A stretch of DNA of 64,000 bases from Streptomyces sp. AC555_RSS877 (GTDB lineage: Bacteria > Actinomycetota > Actinomycetes > Streptomycetales > Streptomycetaceae): positions 124,001 to 188,000 of the forward strand of contig NZ_JAGMUK010000064.1 in NCBI RefSeq assembly GCF_019049245.1, given 5' to 3'. The first letter of the stretch is position 1. Each line of letters opens with the position of its first letter. The position numbers and the translations under genes are program-made. Positions 1 through 7,464 of this stretch are shown one piece after another. The notes under the pieces were generated by a model. The model did no database searches and was not told the DNA's origin. It saw only the letters and a program-made list of their open reading frames with translations.

Positions 1-845
1 GAGTTGGGCAGCAGAACGGTGGTGCCCTGCTTGGTGGTGGTGTTGTCGACGAACAGCGCCGTGGACGTGCCGCCCTGGGCGGTGTTGTGCAGGTGGACGA
101 CGATCACGTCGCGGTTCTGGGCCCCGGCGGCGGTGGCCGTGCCGGTCTTCGCGTCCGGGGACGAGGACAGTCCGGGCAGCTTCCCGGCGTACCAGAGGTA
201 GCCGACACCGCCGACCGCGACCAGCGCCATCACCACCACGAGGGCGACAAGGCGGCTGCGGGCGCGGCGCTTGGCCTCCTCGCGGCGCTCGGTGCGGTTC
301 TCGGTGAAGTTCAGCCAGTCGATGACGTCTTCGGAGTCGCCGTCGGGCTCCTCGACGAAGGCGAACTGCCCGGTGTGGAACTCCCGTTCACCGTCGGGCC
401 GGTGGGCCTCGTCGGCGCCGGAGCGATGGCGTTGCCCAGAGGTGTCCGCTTCCGCGGCCGGGCCGGACTGCTGGGGGATGTAGGCCGTCTGTTCGGCGAC
501 GCGGGGCTGCTGACCGCTGGTGGCGGTCTGGCCGTAGGGGTCGTACGACGGCGCCGGTCCGCCCTGCTGGACACCGGTGCCGTAGGGGTCGTACGGCGGC
601 GGTACGGGTGCCTGCCGGCCGGTGTCGTACGGGTCGTACGCGGGGGCCGGGTGCTGCCCGCCCGTGGCGTACGGGTCGTAGCCGTAGCCCTGCTGCTGCG
701 CGTACGGGTCGTACGGCTGCTGGGGGGCCTGCTGTTGCTGCGGCAGGACCGGCCGGTACATCGGCCGGCCGTACTCGTCGTAGCCGACGAGCTCGTACTG
801 GTCGTCGCGATTGCCGCCGTATCCCGCGTCGTATCGGTCGTTCAC
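1..845 (-). CDS. LytR-CpsA-Psr (LCP) family wall-polymer transferase, N-terminal part
   Basis: Partial: 281 codons are visible and the gene runs off the left edge. It starts at a GTG 16 bases after the nadD stop. Residues 1-130 are a Tyr/Pro/Gln/Gly-rich cytoplasmic stretch with repeated YDPY units, followed by an acidic segment ending in DWLNFTENRTERREEAKRRARS. One membrane helix follows (about residues 197-217), then a Thr-rich outside linker, and the window ends in VIVVHLHNTAQGG, the start of the extracellular LCP domain. LCP enzymes move lipid-linked anionic polymers onto peptidoglycan. Position next to nadD matches SCO2578 of S. coelicolor, described as PdtA, a polydiglycosylphosphate transferase. 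The catalytic arginines lie outside the window, so the activity is inferred from family and gene order. Confidence 0.85.
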   Translation of the reverse strand, partial: MNDRYDAGYGGNRDDQYELVGYDEYGRPMYRPVLPQQQQAPQQPYDPYAQQQGYGYDPYATGGQHPAPAYDPYDTGRQAPVPPPYDPYGTGVQQGGPAPSYDPYGQTATSGQQPRVAEQTAYIPQQSGPAAEADTSGQRHRSGADEAHRPDGEREFHTGQFAFVEEPDGDSEDVIDWLNFTENRTERREEAKRRARSRLVALVVVMALVAVGGVGYLWYAGKLPGLSSSPDAKTGTATAAGAQNRDVIVVHLHNTAQGGTSTALFVDNTTTKQGTTVLLPN

Positions 846-861
846 CGGTGCCCCTCTCGGC

Positions 862-1572
862 TCACTCGCCGCGGTACAGCTCGCGCTTGTCGATGTAACG
901 CACGACTCCGTCCGGCACCAGATACCAGACGGGGTCGCCCTTGGCGACTCTCGCCCGGCAGTCGGTGGAGGAGATGGCGAGGGCGGGGACCTCGACGAGC
1001 GAGACGCCGCCCTCCGGGAGACCGGAGTCGGACAGGACGTGGCCCGGCCGGGTGACCCCGATGAAGTGCGCGAGGGAGAACAGCTCTTCGGCGTCCCGCC
1101 AGGTCAGGATCTGACCGAGGGCGTCGGCGCCGGTGATGAAGAAGAGGTCGGTGTCGGGGTTGAGCGCGCGCAGGTCGCGCAGGGTGTCCGCGGTGTAGGT
1201 GGCGCCGCCGCGGTCGATGTCGATGCGGCTGACCGAGAACTGGGGGTTCTCGGCGGTCGCGATGACCGTCATCAGGTAGCGGTCCTCGGCCAGGGAGACC
1301 TTGCGGTGGCTCTTCTGCCACGGCTGGCCGGTCGGCACGAACACCACCTCGTCCAGGTGGAACTGCGCGGCGACCTCGCTGGCCGCCACGAGGTGCCCGT
1401 GGTGGATGGGGTCGAACGTTCCGCCCATGACACCGAGACGGCGTTTGCCGGAGCCCGACGGTCCGTTGCCGAGGGCGCTCGACGGACGGTTGTCGACACC
1501 GTTCACCGGGCGGTCTTCCGTGCCGTTCGGCGTGTCGTTCGCCGGACCGGTAGGCATGTCCTGCTCTCCCAT
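862..1572 (-). CDS. nadD: Nicotinate-nucleotide adenylyltransferase
   Basis: Joins nicotinate mononucleotide and ATP to give deamido-NAD, the penultimate step of NAD synthesis, in the cytoplasm. The nucleotidylyltransferase signature GTFDPIHHGH is at residues 51-60 and the C-terminal ISSTDCR motif (family ISSTxxR) at 200-206. The first 44 residues are low-complexity and longer than in most NadD proteins (about 190-210 residues), so translation might begin further in. The chosen ATG is supported by a TAGGGT box 8 bases upstream, which would give an almost leaderless transcript. The LCP gene follows 16 bases downstream, so co-transcription is likely. Confidence 0.93.
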   Translation of the reverse strand: MGEQDMPTGPANDTPNGTEDRPVNGVDNRPSSALGNGPSGSGKRRLGVMGGTFDPIHHGHLVAASEVAAQFHLDEVVFVPTGQPWQKSHRKVSLAEDRYLMTVIATAENPQFSVSRIDIDRGGATYTADTLRDLRALNPDTDLFFITGADALGQILTWRDAEELFSLAHFIGVTRPGHVLSDSGLPEGGVSLVEVPALAISSTDCRARVAKGDPVWYLVPDGVVRYIDKRELYRGE

Positions 1573-1651
1573 GCGTGCAGACCCTACCGGCCCAGCCTGA
1601 GGGCGCCGGTCGGAGGATGCCCGGAGTGCCCTGTTATGGGCGCCGGGTGCC

Positions 1652-1816
1652 TCAGCGGTCGCGGTTGAAACGGGTGGTGATCCACAGCAGAAGCATCAGG
1701 ATGAGAAAGGCGGCGCCGCCGGTCACCAGCGGGTCGAGGCTCTCGTGGTTGCCACCGTGCTCTTCGCCCTCGGCGGCGAGGGTGACCAACTGGGCAGCGG
1801 TGCTGTGGAAGCTCAT
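1652..1816 (-). CDS. Small membrane protein (54 aa), hypothetical
   Basis: A 54-codon ORF, MSFHSTAAQLVTLAAE..., not related to any family I can name. Residues 1-25 are polar and acidic/His-rich (EGEEHGGNHES), residues 28-47 form one hydrophobic helix (LVTGGAAFLILMLLLWITT), and the tail RFNRDR is basic, so the C terminus is predicted to face the cytoplasm. Initiation is at an ATG preceded by a weak purine tract. A small membrane protein sits at this place beside nadD in other streptomycetes as I recall it (SCO2580 region), which supports it being real. Function unknown. Confidence 0.65.
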   Translation of the reverse strand: MSFHSTAAQLVTLAAEGEEHGGNHESLDPLVTGGAAFLILMLLLWITTRFNRDR

Positions 1817-1925
1817 CTTCGGCAGGACCTATCCGGTGTGGGCGGAGTAAAGACGTCGGCCCATGGTAAGCGGGCGGTCCGACGCCGATCACGCCGACTC
1901 CGCCATTGGGAACCTTCACCCCGGC

Positions 1926-2123
1926 TCAGTCGTCTTTCCGCTTGTACCCCCGCAGCAGGAACCACGCGGTCAGCACACAGCCCAGCGCCATCACGATCAG
2001 TACGACCCGGAGCAGATTCCCGGCCCCTTGCTGCTCGGCGGCGCGCGCGGCCTGAGCCAGCCAGGCGGCCCGGGGGTTGTGCTCCATGGCGCGGAACTCC
2101 TTCTCGCTGTAGTGCCCGTCCAC
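1926..2123 (-). CDS. Small membrane protein (65 aa), hypothetical
   Basis: Begins at a GTG 5 bases after a GGAG ribosome-binding site. The first 40 residues are amphipathic and Ala/Gln-rich (EFRAMEHNPRAAWLAQAARAAEQQG), followed by a single hydrophobic helix (residues 41-58) and a strongly charged end, KRKDD. It is divergent from the M48 peptidase gene, with 92 bases between the two start codons, so the two may be controlled from one intergenic region. No function can be assigned; it could be a small partner of a membrane complex. Confidence 0.7.
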   Translation of the reverse strand: MDGHYSEKEFRAMEHNPRAAWLAQAARAAEQQGAGNLLRVVLIVMALGCVLTAWFLLRGYKRKDD

Positions 2124-2160
2124 GGTAACTCCGCCTAGGCTGGGCTCTGCTTCGGGGGCG

Positions 2161-2190
2161 CAAAGGACCGCACAAAGGTCCGCAAAGGGC
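2161..2190. repeat. Three direct CAAAGGNCC repeats in a divergent promoter region
   Basis: CAAAGG occurs at 2161, 2173 and 2183, each followed by NCC, so the copies are 12 and 10 bases apart on one face of the helix. They lie 26-55 bases before the start of the M48 peptidase gene and 38 bases before the divergent small membrane gene. Spacing near one helical turn suggests a regulator-binding array, but no regulator is recognised. Confidence 0.35.
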
Positions 2191-2215
2191 CACTCACACG
2201 CACATGGGGGAAGAC

Positions 2216-3340
2216 ATGTCCGACGGCCACCAGCAGAACGGGCACGAGAACGTGCCGAGCAGGCAGCGCAGGCGCTTCCCGGGGATCTCCTCCCGTGCGT
2301 ACGAGCACCCGGCCGACCGCTCCGCCCTGGTGGCGCTGCGCAAGCTGAGCGGCTTCGACACGGTCTTCAAGGCGCTCAGCGGTCTGCTGCCCGAGCGCAG
2401 CCTCAGGCTGCTGTTCCTCTCCGACTCGGTGCGTGTCTCCGACCAGCAGTTCGCGCACCTCAACGACATGCTGCGGGACGCCTGTTACATCCTGGACCTG
2501 GAGAAGGTCCCGCCGATGTACGTCAACCAGGACCCGCAGCCCAACGCGATGTGCATCGGCCTGGACGAGCCGATCATCGTCGTCACCACGGGCCTGGTCG
2601 AACTGCTCGACGAGGAGGAGATGCGGGCGGTGGTCGGGCACGAGGTGGGCCACGCCCTGTCCGGCCACTCGGTCTACCGCACCATCCTGCTGTTCCTGAC
2701 CAGCCTCGCCCTCAAGGTGGCCTGGATCCCGCTCGGCAACCTGGCGATCATGGGGATCGTGACCGCGCTGCGCGAGTGGTTCCGCAAGTCGGAGCTGTCC
2801 GCCGACCGCGCGGGCCTCCTGGTCGGCCAGGACCTCACGGCCTCGATGCGTGGCCTGATGAAGCTGGCCGGCGGTAACCACCTGCACGAGATGAACGTGG
2901 ACGCGTTCCTGCAGCAGGCCGAGGAGTACGAGGCCGGCGGCGACCTGCGCGACTCCGTGCTGAAGATCCTGAACGTGCTGCCCCGCTCCCATCCCTTCAC
3001 CACGATCCGGGCCGCCGAGCTGAAGAAGTGGTCCGAGTCCCGGGACCACCAGCGGATCATGGACGGCCACTACCCGCGGCGCAGCGAGGACAAGGACACC
3101 TCGGTCTCGGACTCCTTCCGGGAGTCGGCGTCGCACTACGCCACGCACGTCAAGACCTCCAAGGACCCGCTGATGAAGCTGGTCAGCGACCTCGCCGGCG
3201 GGGCCGGGGACCTGGGCGGCAGGGTGCGGCGCGGCTTCGGCGGCTTCGCGGGTTCGGCACCGCAGGACCAGCCGCCGACGGACAAGCCGGGCCCGGCGAA
3301 CGGGAGCGGGACGGACACTCCCCCCAGGGACGACGTCTGA
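2216..3340 (+). CDS. M48 family membrane zinc metalloprotease
   Basis: 374 residues from the ATG that has GGGGGAAG just in front of it; an in-frame ATG 12 bases earlier lacks a ribosome-binding site. HEVGH (residues 142-146) is the HExxH zinc motif, and SELSADRAGLL about 50 residues later supplies the third-ligand glutamate, typical of M48 (HtpX/Ste24-like) enzymes. Hydrophobic segments lie between these motifs (about 155-190), so the active site is membrane-associated; no cleavable signal peptide is seen. The C-terminal 70 residues are polar and disordered-looking (Pro/Asp/Gly). Probable role is membrane-protein quality control or processing; the substrate is unknown. Confidence 0.85.
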   Translation: MSDGHQQNGHENVPSRQRRRFPGISSRAYEHPADRSALVALRKLSGFDTVFKALSGLLPERSLRLLFLSDSVRVSDQQFAHLNDMLRDACYILDLEKVPPMYVNQDPQPNAMCIGLDEPIIVVTTGLVELLDEEEMRAVVGHEVGHALSGHSVYRTILLFLTSLALKVAWIPLGNLAIMGIVTALREWFRKSELSADRAGLLVGQDLTASMRGLMKLAGGNHLHEMNVDAFLQQAEEYEAGGDLRDSVLKILNVLPRSHPFTTIRAAELKKWSESRDHQRIMDGHYPRRSEDKDTSVSDSFRESASHYATHVKTSKDPLMKLVSDLAGGAGDLGGRVRRGFGGFAGSAPQDQPPTDKPGPANGSGTDTPPRDDV

Positions 3341-3353
3341 CCGAGGGTCCATC

Positions 3354-3398
3354 GCAGTCGACGGGACCGGGGAGGCCACCGGAAGGCCCGTCGGCTGC
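3354..3398. terminator. Stem-loop between convergent genes
   Basis: A 12-bp stem, GCAGTCGACGGG against CCCGTCGGCTGC with one T-G pair, encloses a 21-base loop. It lies between the M48 peptidase gene and the convergent 356-residue membrane protein gene, so it could end transcripts from both sides. There is no U-tract, as usual for Streptomyces terminators. Confidence 0.5.
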
Positions 3399-3429
3399 CC
3401 ACGCCCTCAGGCGCTCCACCCCGGCTTGC

Positions 3430-4500
3430 TCACACCTTCGGCTGCGCGTTCGTCGCCAGCGACCCGCACAGCGCCGTGGCGCCGCCCGTCGCATAGGGGT
3501 CCGTGCCGGCCGGTCCGCCTTCCTTGGCGGTCTGGCCCGCGAGCAGCGGGCGCAGGTGGTCGGTGGAGTCCTCGGCGCAGGACAGGGGCCCGGCCTGGAC
3601 GTAGGAGACGACGAGCTGGGCCGTGTGCAGGCGCAGGTCCTCGGTGTCGAAGCGGAAGTGCAGCTCGCGGCGGACGGTGAACAAGGACGCCTCGGCCTTG
3701 TCGCCGGTGCCGGTGGGCCGCAGCGCGTACACGAAGGTGTGGTCCGCGGTGACCTCGAGTGTGGACGGGTCGGTCTCGGCGGCCTGAAGCGTGCCCTGGA
3801 CCCGGATCCTGCCGTCGGCCAGCTCGGCGCCGGACGGGTCGAAGCGCACCAGCCATCCGGTGGGAGCGTGCCGTCCGTCGGCCGCGGGGCGGTCGAAACT
3901 CTCGTCGAACTGGCCGAGTTGGTCCGTGTCGAGCAGGACGCGCACGGGACGGACCTGCTCGCCGGTGAGGACCTCCGGGTAGAGCGAGGACCGGACGATG
4001 TAGTCCTTGGCGGTGGTCAGCGCGGCGACCACCTGGCTGTCCGAGAAGTGCGCGGTACGCCGGGAGGCGGGCAGCGGTATCCCCTCGGCACCGATGCGGT
4101 ACTGGGCGGCGGGGCTGTGCGCGTACAGGTACGCGGGGTCGGTGTGCCCGGGCACCTTGCCCTCGGGGGCGAGCGGGATGACGGTCATCCGCAGGGGCTC
4201 GACGGGCTGCAGGGCGGCGGGTGCCTGGTAGGGGTGCCGTACACCCATGTAGACGGCGGTGCCGAAGGCGACGGCGATCAGCAGGACCAGGACCAGCGCC
4301 TGCCGGGACAGGCCGCGGCGCAGCGGGGGCCGACGGCGTACCGCGGGGGCGTGGTCGGCGATGCGCTCCTGCGCGGAGAACTCCTGGAGGCGGGCAGCAC
4401 GCACGAACGACTCGTCGAAGACGACGGATCGGTATTCTTCCTCTCCACCTCCGGGGCCGCCCTCGGGTGCCCCCTCAGGTGGGTTTCCAGGCCCTCCCAT
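3430..4500 (-). CDS. Single-pass membrane protein with VVFDESFVRAA motif, hypothetical
   Basis: 356 residues. The acidic Gly/Pro-rich N terminus leads into EEEYRSVVFDESFVRAARLQE (the motif at about residues 21-38), then a basic stretch (RRRPPLRRGL), one membrane helix (about 68-86) and a soluble outside domain of about 270 residues that I cannot place in a family. The same cytoplasmic motif recurs in the next gene (4601-5176), so the two are relatives or contact the same partner. Matches the SCO2583 position. The start is an ATG six bases after a TACTCT -10 box, so the mRNA is probably leaderless. Confidence 0.8.
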   Translation of the reverse strand: MGGPGNPPEGAPEGGPGGGEEEYRSVVFDESFVRAARLQEFSAQERIADHAPAVRRRPPLRRGLSRQALVLVLLIAVAFGTAVYMGVRHPYQAPAALQPVEPLRMTVIPLAPEGKVPGHTDPAYLYAHSPAAQYRIGAEGIPLPASRRTAHFSDSQVVAALTTAKDYIVRSSLYPEVLTGEQVRPVRVLLDTDQLGQFDESFDRPAADGRHAPTGWLVRFDPSGAELADGRIRVQGTLQAAETDPSTLEVTADHTFVYALRPTGTGDKAEASLFTVRRELHFRFDTEDLRLHTAQLVVSYVQAGPLSCAEDSTDHLRPLLAGQTAKEGGPAGTDPYATGGATALCGSLATNAQPKV

Positions 4501-4506
4501 ATCTTC

Positions 4507-4534
4507 AGAGTAGGTCGCCGGGCGCTCGGGTAAA
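4507..4534 (-). promoter_or_regulatory. Leaderless promoter of the 356-residue membrane protein gene
   Basis: On the minus strand TTTACC and TACTCT are separated by 16 bases, and the ATG follows 6 bases after the -10 box. This places the transcription start at or within a base or two of the ATG, and no Shine-Dalgarno sequence is present. Confidence 0.5.
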
Positions 4535-4600
4535 CGCCTCGCTGCGCGTCAACTTCTGACAGGTTCTCACCAGGACCGGCGACGGGCCCCCGACCCGCGT

Positions 4601-5176
4601 TCAGGGCGTGCGCGGGACCGCGGAGACGGCCGGCTGGGAGTAGTCGGCGGAGGCGGAGGGCGCCGCCGCGCTGCCCCGTTCCAGGCCGGTCGAGGCGGGC
4701 GGCTGAACCGGGTCGCCGCCTGAGGAGGCGCTGCGGTAGACCGCCGCGAAAGCCAGCGCGACCATGCCGATCCCCATGACGAGGGCGAGGATCCAGGCGA
4801 CGGGGCGGTGCCAGCGGGCCGGTTTGCCGTACGTCCCGGTGGCGCCGTGGCGGCCCTCGAGGATGTCGGCGTCGTCCAGGTCGTCGAGTTCCGGGTCGTG
4901 GCCGTACCGGGTCGGGCCGTCGTGGCCGTACCCGTCCTCGTAGCGCTCGCCCCTGCCGAGGGCTGCCCGGCGGGCTTCTGCCTCGGAGGCCTCCGCTCTG
5001 GCCTGCGCGGCGGCCAGGAGGCGTTCGACGGCGGTCGGCTCGTGCACCACGGCCGCCCGCACGAAGGCCTCGTCGAAGACCACGGAGGCGAACTCTTCGT
5101 CCGACACTCCGCGGTCGTGGTTGTCGTCGGGCTCCCAGCCGTCAGGGAACGGCGTGCCCCCCACGTCCTCCGGCAC
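4601..5176 (-). CDS. Single-pass membrane protein with VVFDEAFVRAA motif (SCO2584-like)
   Basis: 191 residues, GTG start six bases after TAATCT (probably leaderless). DEEFASVVFDEAFVRAA (about residues 25-41) is close to the motif in the neighbouring 356-residue protein. An Ala/Glu/Arg-rich helical stretch with likely coiled-coil character follows (about 47-72), then a Tyr/Gly/Asp-rich linker, a membrane helix (about 126-147) and a short Ser/Pro-rich outside tail. Position matches SCO2584, which I recall as a partner of the MreB spore-wall complex in S. coelicolor; the mre genes lie 43 kb away in this window. That role is transferred from memory and context, not shown by the sequence. Confidence 0.78.
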   Translation of the reverse strand: MPEDVGGTPFPDGWEPDDNHDRGVSDEEFASVVFDEAFVRAAVVHEPTAVERLLAAAQARAEASEAEARRAALGRGERYEDGYGHDGPTRYGHDPELDDLDDADILEGRHGATGTYGKPARWHRPVAWILALVMGIGMVALAFAAVYRSASSGGDPVQPPASTGLERGSAAAPSASADYSQPAVSAVPRTP

Positions 5177-5182
5177 GGATCC

Positions 5183-5188
5183 AGATTA
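5183..5188 (-). promoter_or_regulatory. -10 box (TAATCT) for a leaderless transcript
   Basis: TAATCT ends six bases before the GTG of the SCO2584-like gene. The -35 region is poor (no clear TTGAC at 16-18 bases), so this is called from the -10 box and its spacing only. Confidence 0.4.
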
Positions 5189-5260
5189 GACCGGGGGGAT
5201 CAATTTGGGCAGACGGTATGGAAATTCATCCGGTTGATCAGACGTCTCTTCCGCGCACGG

Positions 5261-5292
5261 GCGGGCGCCCGACGTGTGTGCCGGGCGCCCGC
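5261..5292 (-). terminator. Terminator hairpin behind proA
   Basis: A perfect 11-bp stem (GCGGGCGCCCG and its complement) with a 10-base loop, starting 28 bases after the proA stop. It separates proA from the membrane protein gene downstream. Confidence 0.6.
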
Positions 5293-5319
5293 GCCGTGTC
5301 GGGCGCCTGGTCGTGCGCC

Positions 5320-6606
5320 TCAGCGCCGTACGTGCCCGTCGCCGGTGACGATGTACTTCGTGCTGGTCAGCTCGGGCAGACCCATCGGGCCGCGGGCGTG
5401 CAGCTTCTGCGTGGAGATGCCGATCTCGGCACCGAAGCCGAACTGGCCGCCGTCGGTGAACCGGGTGGAGGCGTTGACCGCGACCGTGGTGGAGTCGACC
5501 AGCTGGGTGAAGCGGCGGGCGGCCTGCTGCGAGGTCGTGACGATGGCCTCGGTGTGACCGGACGTCCACAGGCGGATGTGTTCGACGGCCCGGTCCAGGG
5601 AGTCGACGACGGCCGCCGCGATGTCGTGGGAGAGGTACTCGGTCTCCCAGTCCTCCGGCGTCGCCTCGACGACGGTGGCCTTGGAGTCCTTGGCGTACGC
5701 CAGCACCCGCTCGTCGGCGTGCACGGTCACTCCGGCCGCCGCGAGGGCGTCCAGGGCCCGCGGCAGGAAGCGGGGGGCGATGTCCTGGTGGACGAGGAGC
5801 GTCTCGGCGGCGTTGCAGACGCTGACGCGGTGCGCCTTGGAGTTGATCAGGATGTCGATCGCCATGTCGAGGTCGGCGTTCGCGTCGACGTAGACGTGGC
5901 AGTTGCCGGTGCCGGTCTCGATGACCGGGACGATCGACTCGGCGACGACGGTCTGGATGAGGGAGGCGCCGCCGCGCGGGATGAGCACGTCGACCAGGCC
6001 GCGGGCCCGCATCAGCTCGCGCACGCTCTCGCGGCTGTCGCCGGGCACCAGCTGCACGGCGTCGGCGGGCAGCCCGGCTCCGCCCACCGCATCGCGCAGC
6101 ACCCGCACGAGCGCGCTGTTCGACTCGTACGCGGAGGCAGAGCCGCGCAGCAGGACCGCGTTGCCGGACTTCAGGCAGAGGGCGGCGGCGTCGACCGTGA
6201 CGTTCGGGCGGGCCTCGTAGATGATCCCGACGACGCCGAGCGGGACGCGGACCTGGCGCAGGTCGATGCCGTTGGGCAGGGTCGAGCCGCGGACGACCTC
6301 GCCGACCGGGTCGGGCAGCGCCACGACGTCCCGCACGTCGGAGGCGATGGCCCGCACGCGTTCCGGCGTCAGCGTCAGCCGGTCGATGATGGCCTCGCTG
6401 GTGCCGGCCTCGCGGGCCTTGGCGATGTCCTTGGCGTTGGCCTCGACGATCTCGCTCGTACGGACCTCCAGCGCGTCCGCGATGGCGAGCAGCGCGTCGT
6501 CCTTGTCGGCCCGCGGCAGCGGCGCGAGGTCGGCGGCGGCGGCCTTGGCGCGGTAGGCGGCCTGGGTGACCGGGGACATCGAGTCGTACGGCGAAAGCGT
6601 GGTCAT
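5320..6606 (-). CDS. proA: Glutamate-5-semialdehyde dehydrogenase (gamma-glutamyl phosphate reductase)
   Basis: Reduces gamma-glutamyl phosphate to glutamate semialdehyde with NADPH, the second step of proline synthesis. The 428 residues show the ProA features: the SNSALVRVLRDA region, RGGASLI, the catalytic-cysteine segment SKAHRVSVCNAAETLLVH, and the C-terminal TRFTDGGQFGFGAEIGIST. I start at the ATG for MTTLSPYDSMSP rather than 22 codons earlier because a TGGACG/TACGCT promoter lies directly in front of it and the upstream residues look non-native. It shares a strand with proB but is separated from it by another gene and a repeat array. Confidence 0.95.
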   Translation of the reverse strand: MTTLSPYDSMSPVTQAAYRAKAAAADLAPLPRADKDDALLAIADALEVRTSEIVEANAKDIAKAREAGTSEAIIDRLTLTPERVRAIASDVRDVVALPDPVGEVVRGSTLPNGIDLRQVRVPLGVVGIIYEARPNVTVDAAALCLKSGNAVLLRGSASAYESNSALVRVLRDAVGGAGLPADAVQLVPGDSRESVRELMRARGLVDVLIPRGGASLIQTVVAESIVPVIETGTGNCHVYVDANADLDMAIDILINSKAHRVSVCNAAETLLVHQDIAPRFLPRALDALAAAGVTVHADERVLAYAKDSKATVVEATPEDWETEYLSHDIAAAVVDSLDRAVEHIRLWTSGHTEAIVTTSQQAARRFTQLVDSTTVAVNASTRFTDGGQFGFGAEIGISTQKLHARGPMGLPELTSTKYIVTGDGHVRR

Positions 6607-6613
6607 AGGGGAA

Positions 6614-6641
6614 AGCGTAGTGCGCCGGGCGGGCGCGTCCA
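6614..6641 (-). promoter_or_regulatory. Leaderless promoter of proA
   Basis: TGGACG and TACGCT on the minus strand with a 16-base spacer; the ATG begins 7 bases after the -10 box. There is no ribosome-binding site, consistent with a leaderless mRNA. Confidence 0.45.
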
Positions 6642-6668
6642 CCGCGCATTCCACACCCCGAGACGGGG

Positions 6669-7139
6669 TCAAAAGGGGTGAACCCCGACCGGTGTCGCCG
6701 GGGCCGGTCCGAACCCCTCGGCGATGCGCAGGTGGTAGGTCTCACGGTCGATGACCTCCAGGCCGACGATCTCCCAGGGCGGGAGTTTGGCGGTCTGGCG
6801 GTGCTCGCCCCACAGGCGCAGGGCGACGGCGGCCGCGTCGTGCAGGTCGCGGGCCTCTTCCCAGTAGCGGATCTCCGCGTGGTCGTTGGCGTACCGGCTG
6901 GTCAGCAGGAAGGGGTGGTCGTGGGCCAGCTGTTCGAGGCCGCGCCGCACCTCCTTCAGCGGGGCCTCCTTGCCGGAGACGCTGAGGGTGACGTGCCACA
7001 GGCGTGGCAGGTCCTCCGGCTCCTCGTAACGGTCGCCGGCCGCGACGCTCGTCAGGGCACGCTCCTCGCCGACCGCGCGCGAGGAGGCACCGCCGGTACC
7101 CCCGCGGGCCGCCGACGCCCCAGGGCGCACTCGTCTCAC
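6669..7139 (-). CDS. Hypothetical protein (156 aa)
   Basis: Start fixed by an AAAGGAGG ribosome-binding site five bases before the GTG (VRRVRPGAS). The first 40 residues are low-complexity; the core from about residue 47 (DLPRLWHVTLSVSGKEAP) to the end reads as a compact alpha/beta domain: a strand, a helix (LKEVRRGLEQLAHDHPF), strands with RYWEEARDLHDAAAVALRLW, and WEIVGLEVIDRETYHLR. It has no signal peptide or membrane segment. I do not recognise a family; a gene of this kind sits between proA and proB in S. coelicolor (SCO2586), but no function is known to me. Confidence 0.75.
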   Translation of the reverse strand: MRRVRPGASAARGGTGGASSRAVGEERALTSVAAGDRYEEPEDLPRLWHVTLSVSGKEAPLKEVRRGLEQLAHDHPFLLTSRYANDHAEIRYWEEARDLHDAAAVALRLWGEHRQTAKLPPWEIVGLEVIDRETYHLRIAEGFGPAPATPVGVHPF

Positions 7140-7464
7140 GACGGCCTCCTTTACCCCATGGCCGAGCAGTGCTCGTGCTCGTGGTCCTGCGGAACGTGTC
7201 CCTGGGACAAAGTTGAGCAGGCCGGGGGCGTCCGCGTGGCGGTTTTGCGGAACGTCCACCTGAGGACGACGCCCTTGTCAGGGCGTTCACCCCGTTTTCG
7301 GGTACGGCAACCCCGTTTTCGGACGCGACGCCCAAGTTTTCGGGTGCGATTCCGTGTTTTCGGATGCGATGTGCGCGTTTTCAGGTGCGATGTGCGTGTT
7401 TTCGGATGCGACGACCCCGCGTCGGGGTGTGACGCCCTCCTCTTCGGGTGCGGCAGCCCGGTTC
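7140..7464. repeat. Degenerate 21-bp tandem repeat array behind proB
   Basis: This 325-base gap holds no supported gene. From about 7291 to 7457 eight imperfect units occur, seven of 21 bases and one (unit 3, 7333-7352) of 20. The shared core on the plus strand is GTTTTCGG(G/A)TGCGA(T/C)G; units 4-6 (7353-7415) are closest to each other, units 7-8 the most decayed. The array begins right behind the proB stop codon and ends about 150 bases before the start of the 156-residue gene. A weak GCCCT/AGGGC hairpin lies at its edge (7270-7283). A 21-base period is two helical turns or seven codons, but reading it as protein gives no initiation signal. Confidence 0.75.

Noticed and set aside
7291..7457. 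CRISPR array
   Set aside because: Units follow each other directly with no spacers of equal length, they are imperfect, and no cas genes are present.
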